DNA from: DAIPKP01 sp964545875
Lineage (GTDB): Bacteria > Synergistota > Synergistia > Synergistales > Aminiphilaceae
Direction: 5' to 3'
Assembly: GCA_964545875.1 (NCBI GenBank)
Contig: CAZJHH010000001.1
Coordinates: 1 to 64,000, forward strand
DNA length: 64,000 bases
Shown: positions 58,977 through 64,000 of the stretch, one piece after another
Layout: each line of letters opens with the position of its first letter
Numbering within the stretch: the stretch's first letter is position 1
The notes under the pieces: generated by a model
What the model was told of the DNA's origin: nothing
The model's input: only the letters and a program-made list of their open reading frames with translations
The model's database searches: none
Program-made: the position numbers and the translations under genes

Positions 58977-59309
58977 TTAAGCCGCTGCAGCCGCAGCAGC
59001 TGCTCCGACTCCGATAATGCCGACGCCCACCATGGCACCTCCCACGAGGGTCGCCACGATTACCGGAAGAACGCTGGCTTCGTTGGAGGAGGAAATTCCT
59101 CCTATCACGGCCTCCAGGTCTTCATCGGCGATTTCCGGGTTCTTTTCGAAGATCACCTTCTGCATTTCTTCCAGGGAAAAGTGATATCCCAGCTCTTCCT
59201 TTACGTATTCCTCGATACCTTTCTGGGTACCAAGATCCTTCAGCTTTTCCTGAAGCTCTTCGTTCGCCTCCACCTGTTCGTAAAAAGCTACCGCGGATTC
59301 TCTCGACAT
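58977..59309 (-). CDS. Nif11-class leader-peptide precursor (RiPP/bacteriocin-like) with polyalanine tail
   Basis: 110 residues; ATG 59309 with GAAGGAGG upstream, and a possible -10 TATACT farther up. Residues 1-71 match Nif11-type leaders: MSRESAVAFYEQVEANEELQ at the start, helical acidic middle, and DEDLEAVIGG at 64-71, the double-Gly site cut by C39 peptidases. The predicted 39-residue core begins ISSSNEASVLPVIVATLVGG and ends in GVG plus eight alanines. It has no Cys and few Ser/Thr after the first residues, so lanthionine or thiazole chemistry is unlikely. GxxxG motifs (GAMVG) suit a membrane-active peptide. No modification enzyme, C39 peptidase or exporter is beside it; the MFS at 54579 is not of the usual type. 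A damaged second copy is at 59400. Confidence 0.82.
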   Translation of the reverse strand: MSRESAVAFYEQVEANEELQEKLKDLGTQKGIEEYVKEELGYHFSLEEMQKVIFEKNPEIADEDLEAVIGGISSSNEASVLPVIVATLVGGAMVGVGIIGVGAAAAAAAA

Positions 59310-59373
59310 GGAAAAAGCCTCCTTCGTGTAAGAGTATAAGAAATATGGTTGTTCACAGCTTTTGTAACGTGGG

Positions 59374-59480
59374 TTAGGTCGCAGCTATCGCGGTTACGCC
59401 TAAGACGAGGATTTCTCCTGCAGCGACCGCACCAATGCCTTCAGCCGATCGTAAAAGATCACCGGAGATTCTCCGGACAT
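59374..59480 (-). pseudogene. Damaged second Nif11-type precursor gene
   Basis: ATG 59480 with AGAGGAG upstream opens MSGESPVIFYDRLKALVRSL, close to the intact leader start, and stops at 59400-59402 after 26 residues. An overlapping frame then gives GIGAVAAGEILVLGVTAIAA up to 59374, which looks like a hydrophobic core. Most of the leader is missing and core and leader are in different frames. It could also be a true 26-residue peptide; the paralogue reading is preferred. Confidence 0.55.
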
Positions 59481-59653
59481 ACGAAAGACTCCTCTCTGAA
59501 ATAAGTTTTTTCGCTACGGAAGTTACAGTGTCGGGAGAGTATTTTTCTGCTGATCTTAGGAAAGTATAAACCCTCACATAGCGTTAAAGTCAAATCTTTT
59601 TTTCCTGCAACTTTTTAGCCGGATACGGTGTGCATGAGAGCCCCGATAGCTCC

Positions 59654-60115
59654 TTATTTGAAACGATCAGAAGCGAAGGAAATCCCTCCGGCACATTGGC
59701 AATAGCGACGGGGGATTTCCGGAGGAGAGGGATCCTCGTAATCGGGGCCCGAAAAAAGATTGTTCCGGTCCATGTATTTTTCATAGGTCACTCCCCACTT
59801 GCGCATTTCCAGCAAGATGGGAATCAGGCTGCAGCCTATGGGAGTGAGAGTGTATTCCACCCGGGGAGGAACCTCCCGGTAAACTTTTCGAAAAACAAGC
59901 TCGTCCCGTTCCAATTCCCTAAGCTGTTTTGTGAGCATCCTTTCGGTGATGCCCGCGATGCTTCGCCGCAATTCCCCGAACCGAAGAACTTCCTCTCGAG
60001 CAAGATGATAGAGAATAATGGGTTTCCATTTACCCCCCATAATTTTAAGGGTAAGCTCGAAAAAACATCGATATTTTTTGTCTCCCAGGGTTTTTTCCTT
60101 ACACCATGTCTGCAT
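59654..60115 (-). CDS. HxlR-family transcriptional regulator
   Basis: 153 residues; ATG 60115 with GGAGGA six bases upstream. HxlR winged helix: CFFELTLKIMGGKWKPIILY, LRFGELRRSIAGITERMLTK, QLRELERDELVFRKVYREVP. Cys5 near the N-terminus sits where redox-sensing relatives (YodB/HypR type) have their active Cys. It is divergent from a flavodoxin-fold reductase with inverted repeats between, the standard layout for such regulators and their targets. Confidence 0.88.
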   Translation of the reverse strand: MQTWCKEKTLGDKKYRCFFELTLKIMGGKWKPIILYHLAREEVLRFGELRRSIAGITERMLTKQLRELERDELVFRKVYREVPPRVEYTLTPIGCSLIPILLEMRKWGVTYEKYMDRNNLFSGPDYEDPSPPEIPRRYCQCAGGISFASDRFK

Positions 60116-60128
60116 GGGTATTCCTCCG

Positions 60129-60198
60129 ATACTATACTTTTTGTCGGTATCCTACATAAAAGACAGTACTTTTCATAAAAACATGTTTAAAGTATAGT
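60129..60198. promoter_or_regulatory. Inverted repeats in the hxlR-reductase divergent promoter
   Basis: ACTATACTTT (60131-60140) and AAAGTATAGT (60189-60198) are perfect inverted copies 48 bases apart; ATACTATAC-TTTTT-GTCGGTAT (60129-60150) forms a local imperfect palindrome. These are likely HxlR sites. Confidence 0.5.
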
Positions 60199-60239
60199 GG
60201 CCCCGGCAAAAAAATCAAACTTCACGGAGGTGTATCTGC

Positions 60240-60836
60240 ATGTACGCTTTGGCGTTATCGGGAAGTCCCCGTAAGGGAGGCAATACGGAAATTCTGCTTA
60301 ACCGCGTTTTGGAGCCCTTGAAGGAAGGGGGCTGGGAAACGGAGCTTGTGCAGATAGGAGGGCAGGAACTGCGAGGGTGCCTGGCCTGTGGAAAATGTTT
60401 CGAAAACCGGAACCGCCGTTGCGTGATCGAAAAGGATATCTTTAACCAGGCAGCGGAAAAGATGTTCCGGGCGGATGCCCTTATTCTGGGATCTCCCACC
60501 TATTTCACCGACGTTACCGCGGAAATGAAGGCCCTTATCGATAGAATCGGTTTTGTCTCCATGGCCAACGGAGGACTTCTTACGGGAAAGATCGGGGCTG
60601 CCGTGGTGGCGGTGCGTCGGGCCGGATCCACGCATGTTTTCGATACTCTGAACCATCTCTTTCTGATTTCCCGGATGATCGTACCCGGCTCCAGCTACTG
60701 GAATATGGGTATGGGCCTTGCTCCGGGGGATGTGGAAAAGGATGCGGAAGGTCTGGAGACCATGGATCATTTGGGAAAAACAATCCGTTGGCTCGGAGAA
60801 GCCTTGGCTTCTCACAAGGATTCTTTTCCCCGATAA
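60240..60836 (+). CDS. NADPH-dependent FMN reductase / flavodoxin-fold oxidoreductase
   Basis: 198 residues; ATG 60240 with GGAGGTG upstream. The N-terminal LALSGSPRKGGNTEILLN binds the FMN phosphate, GCLACGKCFENRNRRCVIEK holds a Cys-rich loop as in iron-sulfur flavoproteins and related reductases, and DALILGSPTYFTDVTAEMKA is the second flavin contact. It probably reduces quinones, nitro compounds or other electrophiles, matching control by a redox-type HxlR protein. The PhzF gene follows 15 bases later. Confidence 0.88.
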   Translation: MYALALSGSPRKGGNTEILLNRVLEPLKEGGWETELVQIGGQELRGCLACGKCFENRNRRCVIEKDIFNQAAEKMFRADALILGSPTYFTDVTAEMKALIDRIGFVSMANGGLLTGKIGAAVVAVRRAGSTHVFDTLNHLFLISRMIVPGSSYWNMGMGLAPGDVEKDAEGLETMDHLGKTIRWLGEALASHKDSFPR

Positions 60837-60851
60837 AATAAGGAGGTCTGC

Positions 60852-61751
60852 ATGAAACTTTCGGTTTTTCAGGTGGACTCCTTCACCACCGAGCTTTTTT
60901 CGGGAAATCCCGCCGGGGTGGTTCTCGACGCCCATGGATTGAGCGAAAAACAGATGCTCCAGATCGCCCGGGAACTGCATAACTCCGAAACCGCTTTCCT
61001 CTTTGAGGGAGAGAAGGGCAGCTATGACCTGGAGGTTCGGTTTTTCACCCCTCTGAAAGAGGTACCCCTCTGCGGGCATGCCACGGTGGCGGCGCACTAT
61101 GTTTACGCGAAAGAGCACGGTCTGGAGCGAGCCCGGCTTTTGCAGAAGACCAGGGCGGGAATTCTGCCGGTGGAAGTGGAGCCCGAAGAAGGAGATCTTC
61201 GGGTCACCATGACCCAGGGCTCCGTGGAGTACGGGGAGATCCTGCAGGGTTCCCTGAAGGAGCGGTTGCTTGAGGGATTGGGGATGGAGGAGAAGGATCT
61301 CGATTCCTCCCTGCCGATCCAGATCGTTTCCACGGGCCATTCGAAGGTGCTGATTCCCCTCAAAAAGAAAAAGATCCTGGACGGTCTCGCGGTACGGGAG
61401 GATGTGCTCATACGGCTGAGCGAGGATCTGGAATGCAACGGTTACTACACCTTTACCTTCGATTCGGGAGAGGCGGGGGTTCTCGTGAGCGGAAGAATGT
61501 TCGCCCCCGCCCTGGGTATACGGGAGGATCCCGTAACGGGAAACGCCAACGGTCCTCTCGGAGCCTATCTTACCCGATACGGCAGGTTGGAGAGAAAAAG
61601 CGAGGGCTCCCTTTTCACCATCAAGCAGGGAGAGGCTTTGGGGAGGAAAGGGTACATGCGGGTGCAGGTTTACAGCCCCGAAGGGGCTCCTCAGATGGTG
61701 AAGATAAGCGGAAGGGCCCGGCTCGTCTTTCGGACGGAAATTTTTCTGTAA
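60852..61751 (+). CDS. PhzF-family isomerase/epimerase-like protein
   Basis: 299 residues; ATG 60852 with AAGGAGG upstream. PhzF/DapF fold features: VDSFTTELFSGNPAGVVLDA, the catalytic Glu46 in LHNSETAFLF, PLCGHATVAAHYV, and a late EDPVTGNANGPLGAYL. The enzyme class isomerises small acids using one Glu. No phenazine genes are present, so the substrate is unknown. It shares an operon with the flavin reductase under the HxlR promoter. Confidence 0.9.
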   Translation: MKLSVFQVDSFTTELFSGNPAGVVLDAHGLSEKQMLQIARELHNSETAFLFEGEKGSYDLEVRFFTPLKEVPLCGHATVAAHYVYAKEHGLERARLLQKTRAGILPVEVEPEEGDLRVTMTQGSVEYGEILQGSLKERLLEGLGMEEKDLDSSLPIQIVSTGHSKVLIPLKKKKILDGLAVREDVLIRLSEDLECNGYYTFTFDSGEAGVLVSGRMFAPALGIREDPVTGNANGPLGAYLTRYGRLERKSEGSLFTIKQGEALGRKGYMRVQVYSPEGAPQMVKISGRARLVFRTEIFL

Positions 61752-61840
61752 AAGTCCATGACATTTTTCTGCCGGCATGATGGGTGCCATATCTCGAAGA
61801 AGGGGGAAAAATTCCTTCGGCGGTTTTATACGGAGCGGAA

Positions 61841-61881
61841 AAAGCGAAGAGATCTGTTTTGGTCAGAGATCCCTTCGCTTT
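61841..61881. terminator. Hairpin between convergent phzF and opine dehydrogenase genes
   Basis: AAAGCGAAGAGATCT and AGAGATCCCTTCGCTTT pair with one bulge. It lies 90 bases after the phzF stop and may end transcription from both sides. Confidence 0.5.
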
Positions 61882-61950
61882 CAGTATGCTCCATTGCAGC
61901 CTTTTACGTCTCAGCGGGAGATGCCACGCTTCGACGGAAACCATGTCATA

Positions 61951-63165
61951 TCAGTTATCCGCATAAACACCCTCTCGGAGAAAGGCGTTGAGCATCTCTT
62001 TATCCATATGCGCGATTCCCAGATCTTCCAAGGTAATTCCGGTTTTCCAGAAATTCCTTTCCGTCATGACGGAAGCGAGGGTAATCATGGAGGAAATAAC
62101 CGGAACCTCCACGCCGAATTTCCGGGCAAGTTCCCAGAAAATATGGCATCCCACGGGAATATCCTCGGTAATGTACCGATTCTGGATGGTGAAAGGCCCC
62201 GTTCCCAGAGCCAGGGGATACTGCTCGTCGAAGGGAATCACGAAATTTTCTCCCATGTGTTCCGCTCCGAGGATGTTCGATCTCGAGAAGAAGGCCTCTT
62301 CCTTGAAATCTTGGATTCCCACTCCCATGGCTTTGGCAATGGCGCATTCCTCCCTGTACAGAGCCAGCTGGACCTTTGAGATGGAGGGGCAGTAGGCATG
62401 GGAGTATATGGAAAAATCGTATTTGTTTTCGCCGTAGACAACTCCCCAGTTTTCCATGGCTCCCACGCCGAGAATGGTGCCGGGGCAGTGCAGTATGGGG
62501 TTGACGTTGCTGAACCCGATGTCCGCCACCGTATCTCCTTGGATAGGATGTACCACCGAATCGAGGGAAGGCACGTATCGTTTCGATTCGAAAAAGGCCT
62601 CCTGGTCGGTCATGGGAAGTGCGGCTCCCCGAAGGCTTATGGCCCAATAGTTGATGCTTACCTCGGGCATCTGCTGCCCCCCGGCGCTCTTGATACGGAT
62701 TCCGTAAGGCTGGCTGCTCCATTCTCCTATGATGACTCTTTTGGTACAGCCCGCCTCCCGCATCATTTTCCGAAGAATCAGGGAGCCGAAGTTCGCCGTG
62801 GTAAAGTGGATGGCCATGCCGTCCTCGAGATGCGGAATGAGCTTTTCGAGAAAGGCCTTGTATCCTATGGCGGGGAAACTGATGATGATGATTCCCGCTC
62901 CCTGCACCGCTTTTTGAATATCGTCGGTAACCATATCCAGCTTCGCCAGCCCCTCCCGTTTGAAGCCGTAGAGGCTTTCCTGCCTGCCGCTGAGACGAAT
63001 CTCCCGATGTTCTCCGATGCATCCGAGCTGCTGAAAAAACTCGGGTAATTCGTACAGGCGCACTTCACGTCCCTTGAGAGCGGCGCAGGCGGCATGCCCC
63101 CGGGCGGTGGCTCCTCCTCCGAGAACGGCCATGGGTTTGTGCTGCAGATACTCCATATTTGTCAT
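61951..63165 (-). CDS. Opine dehydrogenase (NAD/NADP octopine/nopaline dehydrogenase family)
   Basis: 404 residues; ATG 63165 with GAGGAGG seven bases before it. A Rossmann start MAVLGGGATARGHAACAALK and VRLYELPEF binds NAD(P); the C-terminal helical domain has GFSNVNPILHCPGTILGVGA with the catalytic His and a late Asp/Arg set (EKYDFSIYSHAY). It would form or split secondary-amine dicarboxylates from an amino acid and a keto acid. A DctP-type TRAP receptor gene lies just upstream on the same strand, suggesting uptake and use of an opine-like compound (inference). Confidence 0.88.
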   Translation of the reverse strand: MTNMEYLQHKPMAVLGGGATARGHAACAALKGREVRLYELPEFFQQLGCIGEHREIRLSGRQESLYGFKREGLAKLDMVTDDIQKAVQGAGIIIISFPAIGYKAFLEKLIPHLEDGMAIHFTTANFGSLILRKMMREAGCTKRVIIGEWSSQPYGIRIKSAGGQQMPEVSINYWAISLRGAALPMTDQEAFFESKRYVPSLDSVVHPIQGDTVADIGFSNVNPILHCPGTILGVGAMENWGVVYGENKYDFSIYSHAYCPSISKVQLALYREECAIAKAMGVGIQDFKEEAFFSRSNILGAEHMGENFVIPFDEQYPLALGTGPFTIQNRYITEDIPVGCHIFWELARKFGVEVPVISSMITLASVMTERNFWKTGITLEDLGIAHMDKEMLNAFLREGVYADN

Positions 63166-63447
63166 GTCGAGACCTCCTCAAATCTGGTACCGGGTACAAG
63201 GTGCGGTAGCTTAGGCTTGTGGGTGCGTTCTGTGCCCACACCGACCCTCCGGGATGCAAGCTGCGGTGGGGGGGGCATAAATGGGTTTGCCCCGAACGTA
63301 TCAACTCCAGCTCCTGTTTACGTAACGCCACACTCCAAGGAACACCGCCCTCAATGCGGCACTCCGGGAAAAAGAATAGAAATCACGGGGGGCCGCATCT
63401 TCGGGGATTTCGAAAGTTTTGCCCTGCCGCCCCGGAAATGCAGGATG
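63166..63447. other. Intergenic region, nothing recognised
   Basis: About 280 bases between the receptor and the dehydrogenase. No open frame or clear repeat was recognised; a promoter for the dehydrogenase may lie here. Confidence 0.4.
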
Positions 63448-63474
63448 GGTGCCGGGGGAGATTCCCCCGGCACC
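63448..63474 (-). promoter_or_regulatory. Hairpin just after the DctP-type receptor gene
   Basis: Perfect 12-base arms GGTGCCGGGGGA and TCCCCCGGCACC around GAT, nine bases past the receptor stop, without a T run. Probably a 3'-end stabiliser or weak terminator, as often follows binding-protein genes. Confidence 0.6.
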
Positions 63475-63483
63475 GAGAGCATG

Positions 63484-64000
63484 TTATTGCAGGGATTCTT
63501 TTATCTTTTCGAGGGTTTCCTTGCCGTAGATTTCTTCAAGTTTTGGCCAGGTGATGTTCCGAATGTGCTCCGCAAGCTCCGCCATATCCTTTTCGGGAAT
63601 CGAGATGATTTCCACGCCGGCTTCGGCGAGCTTTTTCTGGTATTCCATATCTTCGGCGTTGCTTTCCAGGAAGCTCTTGTCTGCCTGTTCATTTACGGCA
63701 TTTATGAGAACTTGCTGATCCTCGGGGGAGATACGCTCCCACACCTTGGTGCTCACGATATAGGCGGTCTGGTCGAAAAGGCAGTTGTAAGGAATGTAGT
63801 ATTTGATGACATCCCGAAAGCTCAGGTAGTTGATCTGGGAAGATCCGCCGATCCATCCGTCGCAGACCCCCGTCTGGATGCTGGTGTAGGTGTCCGCATA
63901 GGGAATGGTGGTTGTCCGGAACCCGAGATCTTCGGCGGTTTCCTTATAGACCGCCAGGGGAGCCACGCGGATCATGGCATTTTTCGCCGCTCCTGCCTGA
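63484..64000 (-). CDS. DctP-type TRAP transporter solute receptor (5' end outside window)
   Basis: The frame is open from the window edge to the stop at 63484, about 172 residues, the C-terminal half of a receptor. Visible features: a KNAMIRVAPLAVYKETAEDL start of the segment, YTSIQTGVCDGWIGG typical of the DctP ligand region, and a helical C-terminus ending TWPKLEEIYGKETLEKIKES. DctP receptors bind carboxylates for a QM-type TRAP permease, which would be encoded outside the window. It lies upstream of the opine dehydrogenase on the same strand. Confidence 0.85.
   Translation of the reverse strand, partial: QAGAAKNAMIRVAPLAVYKETAEDLGFRTTTIPYADTYTSIQTGVCDGWIGGSSQINYLSFRDVIKYYIPYNCLFDQTAYIVSTKVWERISPEDQQVLINAVNEQADKSFLESNAEDMEYQKKLAEAGVEIISIPEKDMAELAEHIRNITWPKLEEIYGKETLEKIKESLQ

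Noticed and set aside
59374..59577. 67-residue protein from ATG 59577
   Set aside because: No ribosome site at that ATG; its N-terminal half is not protein-like, while a well-placed site serves ATG 59480 in another frame.

Overview
The window looks like chromosome of an anaerobic, amino-acid-fermenting bacterium, most likely a member of the Synergistota. That is inference from gene content: TAXI/TRAP carriers, hybrid cluster protein, acetoacetate-type CoA transferase, PucR/YfcC peptide-amino acid genes and GC-rich codon use with strong Shine-Dalgarno sites. No rRNA or tRNA gene was seen to confirm it, and no CRISPR array was seen.

Layout. 1-168: the C-terminus of a chemoreceptor, then a terminator. 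515-9849: five co-directional genes for exported proteins: an Asp-box propeller protein, a membrane protein, a small exported protein, an S1/P1-nuclease/phospholipase-C-like zinc enzyme with a PKD-like domain, and a PsbP-like/NHL/TPR-like protein. 10177-11619: a diguanylate cyclase. 11814-13585: a MarR regulator translationally coupled to kynureninase. 13956-22191 (minus): an RpiR regulator, class-III aminotransferase, TAXI receptor, fused TRAP permease, two CoA-transferase subunits and a thiolase; together these could import a beta-amino or keto acid and take it to acetyl-CoA. The thiolase is bracketed by inverted copies of an unnamed dispersed repeat. 22429-26159: a nitrosative-stress module (hcp, a cupin and a DUF2249-AhpD-like protein, divergent from a Crp/Fnr regulator) with a perfect FNR-type box between the two arms. 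26232-39728: a damaged exported-protein gene, sbcDC, a DUF1624 membrane protein, an MFS carrier, an alpha/beta hydrolase, hisC and a CoA-disulfide reductase-rhodanese fusion.

39730-44800 is an accessory scar. It holds three copies of a REP-type palindrome, a dead RAYT transposase with one nonsense codon, and two separate remnants of a winged-helix tail joined to type I restriction (HsdR) fragments, placed around an intact DUF262/DUF1524 (GmrSD-like) gene. It also holds an HsdR fragment joined to a duplicated 3' end of the neighbouring VOC gene, and a second degraded copy of the CoA-disulfide reductase 3' end with its REP. Isochorismatase-like and VOC genes are intact inside it.

44950-54228: a large exported TPR/PKD-like protein with a perfect 111-bp internal duplication, a P-loop kinase, then PucR, a YfcC carrier, an amidohydrolase and an M20 deacylase, which read as a uptake-and-deacylation module. 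54579-61751: an MFS carrier whose promoter carries the same candidate MarR operator as the marR gene 43 kb away, a decayed copy of a lipoprotein gene, beta-carbonic anhydrase, the intact lipoprotein, an orphan Nif11-class leader-peptide (RiPP/bacteriocin-like) precursor with a damaged second copy, and an HxlR regulator divergent from a flavodoxin-fold reductase and a PhzF isomerase. 61951-64000: an opine dehydrogenase and the end of a DctP-type TRAP receptor.

The strongest candidates for something undescribed are the Nif11 precursor pair, which has no modification enzyme nearby and a Cys-free hydrophobic core with a polyalanine tail, and the recombination scar at 40-45 kb.
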